The notes: generated by a model not told the origin, from the letters alone. 64,000 bases of DNA from Terriglobus sp. RCC_193 (GCF_041355105.1 NZ_JBFUPK010000001.1:372001-436000), one strand, 5' to 3'. Numbered from the stretch's first letter, positions 8,383 to 18,422 are shown. Numbers and translations: made by a program.

Positions 8383-10179
8383 TCAACCTGCAATGAAAGC
8401 TTTCTCCAGGTGAAGTGCCCAACCCCTTAGCCCGCGTTTTGGTTTTTCCCCCGGAAAGCCTACGCTCAGCCATTCCCGGACGGGAGGTGCGAAGCCGGTC
8501 TTGGGTCGGTTCAGGATGTGAGCTGGCAAATGTCGGTCAGGAGTCGCGATCATGTCCTGTTTCGTAAAACCTCCGTGCACGATGTAGGGCGCCAGTATCT
8601 TCAGCAGCTTCCAGTCCGCAAAGGGAACTCGAATTTCGACGGAGTTGGCCATGCCTGCCCAATCCGCATCCCGCAGCAATTGATTCCGCATGTACATCGT
8701 CATTTCCAGAATGTGTACATAGAGCTTGTCGACATCTCCGGACGCCATGTTCGGAAGTCGTAGTCCAACCAGGCCTTTCTCCTTCAGTTCGCGCAGTCCG
8801 TCGCGCGCCGTATCGGGATTCATCACATGTTTTAATTCCCAGGGCATAAACAGGCCGCGACGTAGCAGGTAGGAGCCCTGAATCTTGGCTCCATATTCCA
8901 ATAGGCCGGCATATTTGGGAGAAGTCATATGGCGAAGTAGAGGGTCGGATAGCCATCGGAATGTCTGCCCAAGTCCCGGGATGCCATTTGCCCACTGAAA
9001 CCTTCGTTTGATCGCGGGCACCTGCTGAAAGCTTGGGTAACCTGCAAAAAGTTCATCCCCTCCTATGCCAGACAGGGCTACCTTATAGCCGAAATCTTTG
9101 GCCATACGGCTGATCATGAATACATTGAGCCCGTCGATTGTGGGCTGATCCATGGCCGTCACAAAGGATTCATACATCTGCGCGAACTGTTCCGCGCCGT
9201 ATGTCTTTTCCTTATGGGCTAACCCGTAAAAATCCGCGATCTCGCGTGCCAGTTTCGTTTCGTCCTCTGCATTGCCGTCGGTAAACCCCAGTGTCATTGC
9301 CAGTGGGGCTTCTCCTGTTCTTTCGCTTAGCAGCCCGGCTATGGTTGCGGAATCCAGCCCCGCTGACAGGAAGAGTGCGACGGGGACATCGGAGGTCATA
9401 TGCGCATAAACAGAATCAAACAGGGCTTCGCGAAGTACGTGCTGACGCTCTGCGTGATCCTGCGTTACTTCTTGGGCGGCCGCCGCGGCAAATACGTCGC
9501 CAACGGTTTCTCCCTGGATGAGCCGTGGCTCGCATCCTGGTTCCACAATCATGGCTGCCCCTGCCGGAAGACATCGAATTTCCCGGTACAGCGTATAAGG
9601 CTCCGGAACAGAACCCCACAAAAGAAAAGCTGCCCGTCCGGCAGCATCAGGAGTGTATGTGTCCAGCAGGGGCTTGAGTGCTTTTACCTGCGAAGCAAAA
9701 TAAAATTTGCCATCGATCATGCTGTAGTACAGCGGTTTTATCCCTAGCGGGTCCCTTGCCAGAATCAGTATTTGGGCATTTTTATCCCAGATAGCGAAGG
9801 CATACATCCCGCGTAGCCGCGGGAGCATATCCAGCCCATACCGTTGGTACATATGGAGCAGGACTTCTGTATCACCTTCTGTTTGAAAACGATGTCCATA
9901 AAACTGTAATTGAGAACGAAGTTCGCGAAAGTTATAGATTTCCCCATTGAAAACAATGGAAAGAGAGCCGTCCGGATAATGCATTGGCTGGTTAGAAGCT
10001 TCCGTAGGATCAATGACCGATAGACGACGATGCGCCATTCCGATTTCTGAATGGGGTCCCACCCATGAGTCACAGGCATCCGGCCCTCTGTTTCTCATTG
10101 GGTATGTCATGACGCTCAATGTTTCAAGGGGAGAAGCCGCTGGCTCCATCAGAGCCAGAAAGCCTGCGATGCCACACAT
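8383..10179 (-). CDS. asnB: asparagine synthase (glutamine-hydrolysing)
   Basis: Converts aspartate, glutamine and ATP to asparagine and glutamate. The N-terminal class II glutaminase domain has the required Cys2 (MCGIAGFLA), RNRGPDACDSW and FNGEIYNF. The C-terminal synthetase domain has the PP-loop SAGLDSATIAG near residue 270 and SGIGGDELFAGYPSF. Length (598 residues) is normal for the bacterial AsnB group. Two features suggest an accessory paralogue rather than a housekeeping copy: the PP-loop reads SAGLDS where SGGLDS is usual, and the C-terminus resembles the surface-polysaccharide-associated AsnB-like enzymes. Base composition looks somewhat lower in GC than neighbouring genes, a possible sign of transfer that I have not measured. 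An amidase follows on the same strand. Confidence 0.87.
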   Translation of the reverse strand: MCGIAGFLALMEPAASPLETLSVMTYPMRNRGPDACDSWVGPHSEIGMAHRRLSVIDPTEASNQPMHYPDGSLSIVFNGEIYNFRELRSQLQFYGHRFQTEGDTEVLLHMYQRYGLDMLPRLRGMYAFAIWDKNAQILILARDPLGIKPLYYSMIDGKFYFASQVKALKPLLDTYTPDAAGRAAFLLWGSVPEPYTLYREIRCLPAGAAMIVEPGCEPRLIQGETVGDVFAAAAAQEVTQDHAERQHVLREALFDSVYAHMTSDVPVALFLSAGLDSATIAGLLSERTGEAPLAMTLGFTDGNAEDETKLAREIADFYGLAHKEKTYGAEQFAQMYESFVTAMDQPTIDGLNVFMISRMAKDFGYKVALSGIGGDELFAGYPSFQQVPAIKRRFQWANGIPGLGQTFRWLSDPLLRHMTSPKYAGLLEYGAKIQGSYLLRRGLFMPWELKHVMNPDTARDGLRELKEKGLVGLRLPNMASGDVDKLYVHILEMTMYMRNQLLRDADWAGMANSVEIRVPFADWKLLKILAPYIVHGGFTKQDMIATPDRHLPAHILNRPKTGFAPPVREWLSVGFPGEKPKRGLRGWALHLEKAFIAG

Positions 10180-10367
10180 AGAAGACCTGCCTTACGAGAA
10201 AGTCCTGCATAAGTTTCAGATGTTGCAGAAATTGTCGCTGTAGAGGCGTAAAAAAGCTGTAAGAATCTGGCCTATCTTTCGATAACCCAAAGGTCTTAGC
10301 CCCTGGGGCATGGTGGTTTGGAGGCTACTTAAAGCCAAATTTCGTTGGCTTTACCATGGAAGTTGTC

Positions 10368-11900
10368 ATGACGCAGATCAAGCAGGAAGACTTCATCAGC
10401 AGCATCGCGGATGCGCTGCAGTACATCAGCTACTACCACCCGGTGGACTACATCACGAACCTCGCTCGTGCGTACGAGCTGGAGGAGTCCGTTGCGGCGA
10501 AGGATGCAATGGCGCAGATATTGATCAATAGCCGCATGTGCGCGGAGGGGCACCGCCCCATCTGCCAGGACACCGGCATTGTTAGCGTTTTTCTGAAAAT
10601 CGGGATGGGTGTACAGTTTGCCGACGCCACCATGGACGTCCAGCACATGTGCGATGAAGGCGTCCGGCGTGCCTACCTTGACTCGGACAATACGTTGCGT
10701 GCCTCAGTTTTGGCTGATCCTGCGTTCAGCCGCAAGAACACGAAGGATAATACGCCTGCGGTTGTGGTTACGGAGCTGGTCGCGGGCGATGGCGTGGATG
10801 TGATCGTGGCGGCGAAGGGCGGCGGCAGCGAGGCGAAGAGTAAGTTTGCCATGCTGAACCCGTCGGACAGCATCGTGGATTGGGTGCTGAAGATGGTGCC
10901 GCAGATGGGCGCGGGATGGTGCCCGCCGGGAATGCTCGGCATTGGCATTGGCGGGACGGCGGAGAAGGCGATGCTGCTGGCGAAGCAGTCGTTGATGGAA
11001 CCCATCGACATGCAGGAGCTGATTGCGCGTGGTCCACAAAGCAGGATTGAAAAGACGCGCATTGAGCTGTATCGCAAGGTAAATGCATTGGGTATTGGCG
11101 CGCAGGGACTTGGTGGCCTGACGACGGTTCTGGATATCAAGATTCTCGATGCGCCGACACATGCGGCAAACCTGCCCATCGCCATGATTCCCAACTGCGC
11201 CGCCACACGGCATGTTCATTTTCATCTGAATGGCAGCGGGCCAGCCAGGCTTGATCCGCCATCGCTGGAAGATTGGCCGAAGCTGACCTATAACCCCATG
11301 AATGCACGCAGGGTGAATCTGGACACGGTGACGCGTGAAGAAGTGGCAACATGGCAGGCGGGTGAAACTGTTCTGCTGAACGGCAGGCTATTGACGGGAC
11401 GTGATGCTGCGCACAAGCGCATGACGGACATGCTGAATCGCGGCGAAAAACTGCCGGTGGATTTCACGAATCGCTTCATCTACTACGTGGGGCCGGTCGA
11501 TCCAGTGCGTGAGGAAGTGGTTGGGCCCGCAGGACCGACGACCGCAACGCGCATGGACAAGTTCACGCGGCAGATGCTGGAGCAGACCGGCCTGCTCGGC
11601 ATGGTGGGCAAGAGCGAGCGCGGACCGCAGGCGATAGAAGCGATCAAGGACAACGGCGCGGTGTATCTGATGGCAGTTGGCGGCGCGGCGTATCTGGTGT
11701 CGAAAGCCATCAAGGCGTCGAAGGTGCTGGCGTTTGAAGACCTTGGCATGGAGGCAATCTACGAGTTTGAAGTGGTGGATATGCCCGTGACCGTGGCGGT
11801 GAGCGCCGATGGCACCAGCGTTCACACCACCGGTCCGGCGGAATGGTCAGCGCGGATTGCAGCTTCGCAGAATCTTGGCGGCGTGCCGATTCTTCAGTAA
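10368..11900 (+). CDS. fumarate hydratase, class I (4Fe-4S)
   Basis: Fumarase of the iron-sulfur class (FumA/FumB-like), converting fumarate to malate in the TCA cycle. The 510-residue protein carries both halves of the enzyme in one chain. Candidate cluster ligands are the Cys in RPICQDTGIVSVF, the Cys in GWCPPGMLGIGIGG and the Cys in IPNCAATRHVHF. The C-terminal beta domain includes GPTTATRMDKFTRQMLEQTGLLGMVGKSERG and AVGGAAYLVSKAIK. An ATG four codons upstream (10356) lacks a ribosome-binding site. The ATG used here has GGAAG 5 nt before it, and its MTQIKQEDFI N-terminus looks natural. The gene diverges from asnB across a 188 bp gap. Confidence 0.92.
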   Translation: MTQIKQEDFISSIADALQYISYYHPVDYITNLARAYELEESVAAKDAMAQILINSRMCAEGHRPICQDTGIVSVFLKIGMGVQFADATMDVQHMCDEGVRRAYLDSDNTLRASVLADPAFSRKNTKDNTPAVVVTELVAGDGVDVIVAAKGGGSEAKSKFAMLNPSDSIVDWVLKMVPQMGAGWCPPGMLGIGIGGTAEKAMLLAKQSLMEPIDMQELIARGPQSRIEKTRIELYRKVNALGIGAQGLGGLTTVLDIKILDAPTHAANLPIAMIPNCAATRHVHFHLNGSGPARLDPPSLEDWPKLTYNPMNARRVNLDTVTREEVATWQAGETVLLNGRLLTGRDAAHKRMTDMLNRGEKLPVDFTNRFIYYVGPVDPVREEVVGPAGPTTATRMDKFTRQMLEQTGLLGMVGKSERGPQAIEAIKDNGAVYLMAVGGAAYLVSKAIKASKVLAFEDLGMEAIYEFEVVDMPVTVAVSADGTSVHTTGPAEWSARIAASQNLGGVPILQ

Positions 11901-11966
11901 GCACGCGACTTTAGAGATGCATCCAACGCAGTTCTGGTGCATCCTAGAAGGCAGGAGGACAGTGGA

Positions 11967-12404
11967 ATGCGGAAGACAATCGCCAATGCGATGCTTTGCC
12001 TGCTTTTGCTGCTCTCCGTGGGAACAGCGCGTTGCGAATCGTTGTGCGCCGTATCGGCAATGCCTGCGATGGCTGCATCCATGATGGATGAAGCTGCAGC
12101 GATGCCGCAGGACGATGCGATGGCGATGGACTCCGGCATGGAGCATTGCCAGGGCATGCGTGCAGAGCACAACAATCTGCCTAACGCCGATGCCGGATGT
12201 GGGCAGATGAACTGCCGCCATCAGGCGCTGCCTTCTTCGGCGGACTTCCGGGTTGTCACGGATGGCTCTGGATTGCTTGTGGCTGTGGTCCTTCCTGTCA
12301 CAGAGCATGTGGTTGTGCCAATCACACGCACGCTGGATGCCTCAGATCATCCTCTTGCTGTACCGCTTTCTCCTCTCGAACAAACCTCCATGCTGCGCGT
12401 GTAA
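11967..12404 (+). CDS. small secreted Met/His/Cys-rich protein, putative periplasmic copper binder
   Basis: A 145-residue protein with no family I recognise. A signal peptide (MRKTIANAMLCLLLLLSVGTARC) is followed by a Met-dense segment with M-x-M and M-x-x-M spacings (AMPAMAASMMDEAAAMPQDD, AMAMDSGMEHCQGM). Scattered Cys/His pairs come next (CGQMNCRHQ), then a hydrophobic-to-neutral C-terminal half. AGGAGG lies about 12 nt upstream of the ATG. It is the first gene of a plus-strand run with a multicopper oxidase, a TolC-like protein and a Cu+ ATPase. Met/His-rich secreted proteins in such operons commonly bind Cu+, so a periplasmic copper-binding or delivery role is inferred from composition and context only. 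Confidence 0.65.
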   Translation: MRKTIANAMLCLLLLLSVGTARCESLCAVSAMPAMAASMMDEAAAMPQDDAMAMDSGMEHCQGMRAEHNNLPNADAGCGQMNCRHQALPSSADFRVVTDGSGLLVAVVLPVTEHVVVPITRTLDASDHPLAVPLSPLEQTSMLRV

Positions 12405-12518
12405 TACGCCGGTTGCTGCCGCGTGTTTGTAGATGCGCGGCAATGCACTCTGACGTTGCGGTGCGTTGGATCGTGCCGTGTTCACACGTTGTGTTTTTTC
12501 AGCATGGAGTTTTCAAAG

Positions 12519-14051
12519 ATGTCGACACGCAGATCGTTTCTGCAGCGCACGGCTGCATGGTCGGCGGCATTGCTTGCCGCTGGGCGCGAAGGTAAGGCCG
12601 AGATTGTGGCCTCTGTTCCGCAGAATCCGGGGCCGCAGGTGCATGCCAGGGGCGGATACCTTGGGACAGCGAGTGGCTCGCTTTCAAAATTGGATACAGG
12701 CGCAAAGCCGTCGGGTACGGCTCCCGTCATCACCACCGAGGTGGGAGATTTGCCGTTTCAGATGGATGGCGATGTCAAAGTGTTCCACCTGACTGCCAGC
12801 GTCTTTCGCCAACAGATCGCGCCGCAGAAGTGGGCGGATGTCTGGGGCTTTAACGGTAGTGCGCCGGGACCGACGATCCAGGTCACGCAGGGCGATAAGA
12901 TTCGTGTGATCTATAAGAACGAACTGCCCGAGTCGACCTCAATTCACTGGCACGGATTTGAAGACACCATCGGCAACGATGGTATGCCCGGCATCAGCCA
13001 GGAGCCCATCAAACCCGGTGAAAGTTATACGTATCACTTCACCATTAAGCAGGAAGGCACCTTCTTCTATCACTCGCACATGGCCATGCAGGAGATGGCA
13101 GGCATGTTGGGCGCGGTGATCATGCATCCACGTGTGCCTTATCGTCCGCACTGCGAGAAGGACTACCTGATTCACCTGCAGGAGTTCGCGCTGCTTGCAA
13201 ACCAGACGATTCCCGACACCATGAAGATGGAGTACAACTGGCTGTTGCTGAACGGCAAGGCCAGCCCCGCAACAACGCCGCTGATTGTGAAACAGGGTGA
13301 GCGTATTCGTATTCGCTTTGTGAATATGGGCATGGATCATCATCCGATGCATGTGCATGGACACACGTTCTATACGACAGGCACCGAGGGTGGCCGCATT
13401 CCAGAGACGGCGTGGTGGCCGGGCAACACGGTGCTGGTCGGCGTGGGGCAATCCCGCGATGTGGAGTTTGTTGCGGACAATCCCGGCGACTGGATGCTGC
13501 ACTGCCATCTACCGCACCACATGATGAACCAGATGGTGACGCAGGTGGGGCCGATGACGCGCCCCATGAATATGGACACGGCCGCAAAGCCTGCATCGCG
13601 CAATGGTGATAGTGCATTGGCTGACACCGACATGGATCCATCCATGATGGGCATGATGCAGCAGCAGATGGACGGTTCGCCGCGTATGAGTGCGCAACAG
13701 CGCAAGCAGCAGAATGCCTTTGACACCAGCCACGAAGGCATGATGCAGCAGATGCAGGAGACAGCGCCAAACGCAGAAAACGTGCCGAACTATCCGCAGG
13801 ACGCGCTGATGGAAGGGCCGATGATGACGATGGATGCACTGGTCAATCGGCCGGAGAATCTTGGCCTGCGCACAAACTGGAGTCGATTCATGCAAGGCAT
13901 GATGACGTTTGTACGCGTGTTGCCTGCCGAGCAATATGACCGCGTGATTGCTGCGATGAGGGCTGCCAATCGTTCGAACGATCCATTCGTTTCGTTGTAT
14001 GGAGGCGCTGCAACGAGTGCTGTCGCAAAGGTCGAGGAGGTGCGTCGATGA
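12519..14051 (+). CDS. two-domain multicopper oxidase with Met-rich C-terminal extension, Tat-exported
   Basis: Periplasmic copper oxidase, probably oxidising Cu+ to Cu2+ or phenolics. The N-terminus MSTRRSFLQRTAAW is a twin-arginine signal; GGAG 9 nt upstream supports this ATG over the longer open frame. Copper motifs: HWHGF (about 142), YHSHM (about 183), HHPMHVHGH (about 273) and HCHLPHHMMNQM (about 328, supplying the type 1 Cys, His and Met). Only about 186 residues separate the first and last motifs, as in two-domain (small-laccase type) enzymes rather than three-domain CopA. The first cupredoxin has no type 1 Cys (HSH, not HCH), matching the type B arrangement. About 170 residues follow, with MDPSMMGMMQQQMDGSPRM. 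It overlaps the next gene by 4 bp. Confidence 0.9.
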   Translation: MSTRRSFLQRTAAWSAALLAAGREGKAEIVASVPQNPGPQVHARGGYLGTASGSLSKLDTGAKPSGTAPVITTEVGDLPFQMDGDVKVFHLTASVFRQQIAPQKWADVWGFNGSAPGPTIQVTQGDKIRVIYKNELPESTSIHWHGFEDTIGNDGMPGISQEPIKPGESYTYHFTIKQEGTFFYHSHMAMQEMAGMLGAVIMHPRVPYRPHCEKDYLIHLQEFALLANQTIPDTMKMEYNWLLLNGKASPATTPLIVKQGERIRIRFVNMGMDHHPMHVHGHTFYTTGTEGGRIPETAWWPGNTVLVGVGQSRDVEFVADNPGDWMLHCHLPHHMMNQMVTQVGPMTRPMNMDTAAKPASRNGDSALADTDMDPSMMGMMQQQMDGSPRMSAQQRKQQNAFDTSHEGMMQQMQETAPNAENVPNYPQDALMEGPMMTMDALVNRPENLGLRTNWSRFMQGMMTFVRVLPAEQYDRVIAAMRAANRSNDPFVSLYGGAATSAVAKVEEVRR

Positions 14052-15526
14052 AGATGCATTTTCTGGTACTGGTATGTGTGATGGCAAGTGGTGCGGCTGC
14101 AGCGCAGTCGATGGAAGGCATGCATCATGATCATGCTGCGATGCAACAACAGCAACAGAACTTACCTGTAACTTCGGAGCCGCTTGTATATCCCATGCAG
14201 GCAGTGCAGGAGCCGGAGGCGCTGGAGCTTCGCACAGGCGAGAATCTGCCTGCGCCGGAATTGCTGAAGGACGTCGCAAACAAACCTGCGATGACGTTAG
14301 CGCAATGGCTGGATCTTGCAGAGTCGCATCAGCCTTCGCTCATGGAAGCGCGTGCAACGGTAAAACGCAGTGAACAGCAGGCTCGGCAGGTGGCATTGCC
14401 GCCCGATCCTGTGGTTGGATACTCCGGCGAACATATTCGTGGTGGCAACTATCACGGCGGCGAGCAGGGCGCGTTTCTTTCGCAGGAAATTGTGTTGGGA
14501 CGGAAGCTCGCATTGCGTCGTGATGTAGTGCGCGCGGAAGGCAGAGCGAATGAGCATGCTGTGGAAGTGCAGCGAGCCCGCGTGCATAACGATGTAGCGC
14601 AGCGGTTTTTCGACGCGTTGAGTGCGCAGGTTTTCGTGACGATTCATGAACGCATGTTGAAGCGTGCAGAAGATGCGCAGGTGAATGCGCATGAGCTGAT
14701 GCGTGTGGGACAGGCTGATGCGGCGGATGTGTTGAAAGCTGAAATACAGGCAGAGCAGGCGAAGATGGATTTTGTGGATGCGCAGCGAATGTTTCTTGCA
14801 TCGTTTGGAAGGCTTGCTGCTACGGCAGGCGTGCCTGCGATGAGTGCTCAGCCATTGGATGGAAGATTGGCGGAGCCTCCGCAGATGGATGTGCAGGATG
14901 TGATGCGCAAGGGTGTGGAAGATAGTCCCGCGGTGAAGCAGGCGGCGGCCTCGGTTGCGATTGCAGAAGCGCAGGTGAAATCCGCAAAGCGCGAGTCGGT
15001 CCCTGATATGAAGATCACTGCAGGTGAATGGTATTCCGGCGAACGGCTGGATGGAACGAACAAAGCAGCAGGTTGGATGGGATTTGCGCAGGCGGGAGTG
15101 CAGTTGCCGTTGTGGAATCGCAACCAGGGAAATGTTGGTGCGGCTAAGGCGGAACTCTCGCGTGCGCAGGCTGCGGTGGTTCGTACGCAGATGTGGACAC
15201 GCGAACGCGCAGAGCCGATTGCACAACAGTATGAGCAGGCGCGCTTCTCGGCAGAACGATATCGCACGCAGATGTTGCCAAGAGCACGCAGGGCGTATGA
15301 ATTGGAAGTAATGAAGTATCAGCAGATGGGACAGGCATATCCCAAAGTGCTTGAGTCACAGGCGTTGTTGTATGAGTTGCAGCTTGGTTATGTGAAGGCG
15401 CTGCACGAGGAATGGTCAGCGGCAATTGCACTGGAAAACTTTACGTTGGATGGAGCACTGGAAAAGCCTGTCAGCATCGGTGCGGACGATCTGATGCGGA
15501 ATCTGCCTTCGAGTGCGGGGAATTGA
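14048..15526 (+). CDS. TolC-family outer-membrane efflux protein (CzcC/CusC-like)
   Basis: Outer-membrane channel component of metal efflux. The 492-residue protein has a signal peptide ([20 protein letters not shown]). An unusual His/Met/Gln-rich stretch follows ([16 protein letters not shown]), a likely copper-binding segment. Two OEP repeats of long coiled helices come next, for example [54 protein letters not shown] and [22 protein letters not shown]. Its start codon overlaps the oxidase stop (ATGA), implying translational coupling. No RND pump or membrane-fusion gene is adjacent, so it must pair with a pump encoded elsewhere or act with the neighbouring copper proteins. Family is firm; metal specificity is inferred from context. 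Confidence 0.87.
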   Translation: MKMHFLVLVCVMASGAAAAQSMEGMHHDHAAMQQQQQNLPVTSEPLVYPMQAVQEPEALELRTGENLPAPELLKDVANKPAMTLAQWLDLAESHQPSLMEARATVKRSEQQARQVALPPDPVVGYSGEHIRGGNYHGGEQGAFLSQEIVLGRKLALRRDVVRAEGRANEHAVEVQRARVHNDVAQRFFDALSAQVFVTIHERMLKRAEDAQVNAHELMRVGQADAADVLKAEIQAEQAKMDFVDAQRMFLASFGRLAATAGVPAMSAQPLDGRLAEPPQMDVQDVMRKGVEDSPAVKQAAASVAIAEAQVKSAKRESVPDMKITAGEWYSGERLDGTNKAAGWMGFAQAGVQLPLWNRNQGNVGAAKAELSRAQAAVVRTQMWTRERAEPIAQQYEQARFSAERYRTQMLPRARRAYELEVMKYQQMGQAYPKVLESQALLYELQLGYVKALHEEWSAAIALENFTLDGALEKPVSIGADDLMRNLPSSAGN

Positions 15527-15537
15527 GGTTTGTTGCG

Positions 15538-17799
15538 ATGAGTTGCTGTGGTGGTGAAGAGAAAACGGTTGCAGCGCAGACCGATCCGGTGTGCGGAATG
15601 TTGGTTGATCCGGCGAAGGCCGCAGCAGCAACGGAATATAGGGGCGACATGTATTACTTCTGTTCGAAAGGATGTCACGCGAAATTCACCGCTGATCCTG
15701 AGAAGTATCTGCATCCTGTTCCTGCTGCTCCTCCACCTGCTGGCGCGGAAAACATGGAATACACGTGCCCGATGGACCCGCAGATTCGGCAGATGGGACC
15801 AGGGACATGTCCTATTTGCGGTATGGCATTGGAACCTGTTGGTGTGGTCCTGGAGGAAGATACTTCCGAGCTGGATGGCATGACGAGGCGGCTGTGGATT
15901 GCCGCGGTGTTGACGCTGCCATTGTTGTTGATGATGTTCACTCGACCGATGCCGGTGGTTGAATTGCTATTGGCTACTGCAGTGGTCTGGGGGTGCGGAT
16001 GGCCGTTCTTTGTGCGTGGGTGGCAGTCCGTGCGCACCGGAAATTGGAACATGTTTACGCTGATTGCTCTTGGCACAGGCGCGGCCTATCTGTATAGCCT
16101 GGCCGCGGTAGTGGCGCCGCAGTTGTTTCCTGCAACAGCGCGTGATGCATCCGGAGAGATTGGACTGTACTTTGAACCTGCGGCCGTGATCGTCACGCTG
16201 GTGCTGGTGGGGCAGGTGCTGGAGCTTCGTGCGCGCAGCAGCACGGGGGCTGCACTGCGTTCTTTGCTGGGGCTGGCTCCGCAGACAGCGCTGCGTGTGG
16301 AAGGCAGTACAGAGACGGAAGTGGCACTGTCGGATGTGCATGTGGGTGACGTGCTGCGTGTGCGTCCGGGTGAGCGCGTGCCGGTGGATGGTGTGGTGTT
16401 GGATGGTGCTTCGTTAATCGATGAGTCGATGATGACCGGAGAACCCATGCCTGTTGCGAAGTCGGTGAACGATGCCGTTACTGGCGGGACGATGAATGGT
16501 ACGGGCGCGTTCCACATGCGTGCCGAACGTGTCGGCGCAGACACGATGCTGCAACAGATTGTGCGACTGGTGAGTGAAGCGCAAAGAACGCGCGCGCCGA
16601 TCCAGCGCGTTGCCGATCACGTGAGCGGCATCTTTGTCCCTGCGGTGCTTGCGGCTGCGGCGATTGCATTTGTGGCATGGATGCTGGTGGGACCGCAGCC
16701 TCGTCTGTCTCATGCGGTGGTAAGTGCTGTCGCGGTGTTGATTGTGGCGTGTCCGTGCGCATTGGGGTTGGCAACTCCGATGGCGATCACGGTCGGAACG
16801 GGACGTGGTGCGCATGCGGGTGTCTTGCTGCGCAATGCAGAAGCGCTGGAACAGCTTGGTAATGTGAATACGCTGGTGATCGATAAGACCGGAACACTTA
16901 CGGAAGGTAAGCCTTCTGTTGTAGAGGTGAAGCCAGAGCATGGGTTCAGTGCAGAGGATGTGCTGCAGCTGGCCGCAAGTGTGGAGAAGATGAGCGAGCA
17001 TCCATTGGCCGGCGCGGTGGTTCATGCGGCCGAGGAGCGCGGTGTACTGCTGCATTCTGCGGATGGGTTTGTTTCAACGACAGGCCAGGGAGTCCATGCA
17101 ATTGTCAATGGCCACCGCGTTGCGGTAGGGAACGCTGCGGTGGTACGTGAACTGCCGCGCGACCTTGATGCATCACGCGAGGATAGTCGAACACGGATCT
17201 TTGTAGTTGTGGATGAAGTGCTTGCGGGAAGTATTGCGATTGCTGATCCGGTGCGTGCTTCGGCGGCGCATGTGGTGAAGGAGTTGCAGCGCGCAGGACT
17301 GAAAATTGTGATGGCAACCGGCGATCATGAGGCAACGGCGAAGGCCGTAGCCGGGCCTTTGCAGATTGATTACAAAGCGGGTTTGTTGCCGCAGGACAAG
17401 GCTGCCCTGGTGAAACAACTGCGTGATGGTGGTGAGGTGGTTGCCATGGCGGGGGACGGTATCAACGACGCGCCTGCGTTGGCTGCTGCGGATGTTGGCA
17501 TTGCCATGGGAACGGGGACGGATATTGCGATGGAATCGGCGCCTGTGACCTTACTGAAAGGCGACCTGCAAAGTCTGTTGCGAGCACGACGTTTGAGTGT
17601 AGCTACGATGCGAATCATCCGGCAGAATCTGTTCTTCGCGTTCTTCTATAACGCGTTGGGCGTGCCTCTCGCCGCAGGTGTTCTGTATCCGTTGTTTCAC
17701 ATGACCTTGAACCCAATGGTAGCTGCAGGTGCGATGAGTCTTTCATCGGTTTGCGTCATCGGAAATTCGTTACGGCTGCGTTCTGTAAGGTTGGAATAA
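15538..17799 (+). CDS. Cu+-translocating P1B-type ATPase with YHS and heavy-metal-binding domains
   Basis: ATP-driven copper exporter of the inner membrane, 753 residues from the ATG that follows GAGG at 9 nt. The N-terminus is MSCCGGEEK, then a YHS domain ([12 protein letters not shown]...[10 protein letters not shown]) and a heavy-metal-binding domain (YTCPMDPQ...[12 protein letters not shown]) in place of a classical CxxC HMA domain. Catalytic landmarks: TGEPMPV, the transmembrane CPC motif (405-407, [12 protein letters not shown]), the phosphorylated Asp449 in [14 protein letters not shown] (488-489) and GDGINDAPA (about 639). The last helices contain [17 protein letters not shown] and [15 protein letters not shown], the Asn-Tyr and Met-Ser-Ser pattern of Cu+ pumps (P1B-1). 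It follows the TolC gene by 11 bp and is clearly in the same operon. Confidence 0.93.
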   Translation: MSCCGGEEKTVAAQTDPVCGMLVDPAKAAAATEYRGDMYYFCSKGCHAKFTADPEKYLHPVPAAPPPAGAENMEYTCPMDPQIRQMGPGTCPICGMALEPVGVVLEEDTSELDGMTRRLWIAAVLTLPLLLMMFTRPMPVVELLLATAVVWGCGWPFFVRGWQSVRTGNWNMFTLIALGTGAAYLYSLAAVVAPQLFPATARDASGEIGLYFEPAAVIVTLVLVGQVLELRARSSTGAALRSLLGLAPQTALRVEGSTETEVALSDVHVGDVLRVRPGERVPVDGVVLDGASLIDESMMTGEPMPVAKSVNDAVTGGTMNGTGAFHMRAERVGADTMLQQIVRLVSEAQRTRAPIQRVADHVSGIFVPAVLAAAAIAFVAWMLVGPQPRLSHAVVSAVAVLIVACPCALGLATPMAITVGTGRGAHAGVLLRNAEALEQLGNVNTLVIDKTGTLTEGKPSVVEVKPEHGFSAEDVLQLAASVEKMSEHPLAGAVVHAAEERGVLLHSADGFVSTTGQGVHAIVNGHRVAVGNAAVVRELPRDLDASREDSRTRIFVVVDEVLAGSIAIADPVRASAAHVVKELQRAGLKIVMATGDHEATAKAVAGPLQIDYKAGLLPQDKAALVKQLRDGGEVVAMAGDGINDAPALAAADVGIAMGTGTDIAMESAPVTLLKGDLQSLLRARRLSVATMRIIRQNLFFAFFYNALGVPLAAGVLYPLFHMTLNPMVAAGAMSLSSVCVIGNSLRLRSVRLE

Positions 17800-17840
17800 G
17801 TAATTCATCGGGTGCCGTCGTTTACAGGAGAGGTAAGCAT

Positions 17841-18347
17841 ATGAGCTTGGTGAAAACATCGATGTCATCGCCTGTGGGAATACTCCGGTTGGTAGCGAGT
17901 GACATTGGGTTGGTCGCTGTGCTTTGGCCTGAGGATGATCCGAAGCGTGTGCGTTTGGAAGAGGCACGCGAGGATGATGCGCACTCCGTATTGAGAAAGG
18001 CTGTAGCTCAACTCGAAGAATATTTTGCAGGGAGGCGCATGGTGTTCGACTTGCCGCTGGAGGTACGGGGAACCGCATTTCAGAAGCTGGTTTGGGAGCA
18101 GTTATTGGCCATTCCTTATGGGAAAACGCGCAGTTATGGTGAGATCGCGACACGTTTGGGAAAGCCTGCGGCCAGCCGCGCGGTGGGAGCAGCGAATGGA
18201 CGAAATCCGTTGTCCATTGTGGTGCCATGTCATCGTGTGATCGGAACGTCCGGAGCACTGACGGGATTTGCCGGTGGGCTGGAGGCGAAGCGCATATTGC
18301 TGGAATTGGAAGGGATTTCGATGCCGGGGCAGAAGCCACTCTTTTAG
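17841..18347 (+). CDS. ogt: methylated-DNA--protein-cysteine S-methyltransferase
   Basis: Suicide DNA repair protein that takes the methyl group from O6-methylguanine onto its own cysteine. The 168-residue protein has the reactive-Cys motif IVVPCHRVIG near residue 130, the helix-turn-helix segment YGKTRSYGEIATRLGKPAASRAVGAANGRNP, and the C-terminal GFAGGLEAKRILLELEG. The small size, without an Ada-type N-terminal domain, is that of Ogt/MGMT. The start is the ATG after GGAGAGG, not the longer open frame. It lies 41 bp after the copper ATPase on the same strand and could be read through from that operon, although no functional link is obvious. Confidence 0.92.
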   Translation: MSLVKTSMSSPVGILRLVASDIGLVAVLWPEDDPKRVRLEEAREDDAHSVLRKAVAQLEEYFAGRRMVFDLPLEVRGTAFQKLVWEQLLAIPYGKTRSYGEIATRLGKPAASRAVGAANGRNPLSIVVPCHRVIGTSGALTGFAGGLEAKRILLELEGISMPGQKPLF

Positions 18348-18385
18348 AAAGCGATGGCCTGCCCCCATCGGGGTAGTTCTACAAA

Positions 18386-18412
18386 TGCCCAGGCTCACTT
18401 AGAACCTGGGCA
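18386..18412. terminator. terminator-like hairpin between convergent ogt and GH172-type gene
   Basis: Eight-base-pair stem TGCCCAGG / CCTGGGCA (18386-18393 and 18405-18412) with an 11-nt loop. A short T-rich run (CTCGATTTGG) follows on the plus strand. It lies in the 75 bp between two stop codons. Confidence 0.6.
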
Positions 18413-18422
18413 CTCGATTTGG

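Noticed and set aside
8383-10179. lasso-peptide or RiPP cyclase (AsnB homologue beside an amidase)
   Set aside because: Cys2 glutaminase domain is intact and no precursor peptide, B protein or transporter is nearby.
14297-15226. 309-codon open frame opposite the TolC-like gene
   Set aside because: Composition is His/Arg/Ser-rich with no family feature, and it lies entirely antisense to a clear gene.
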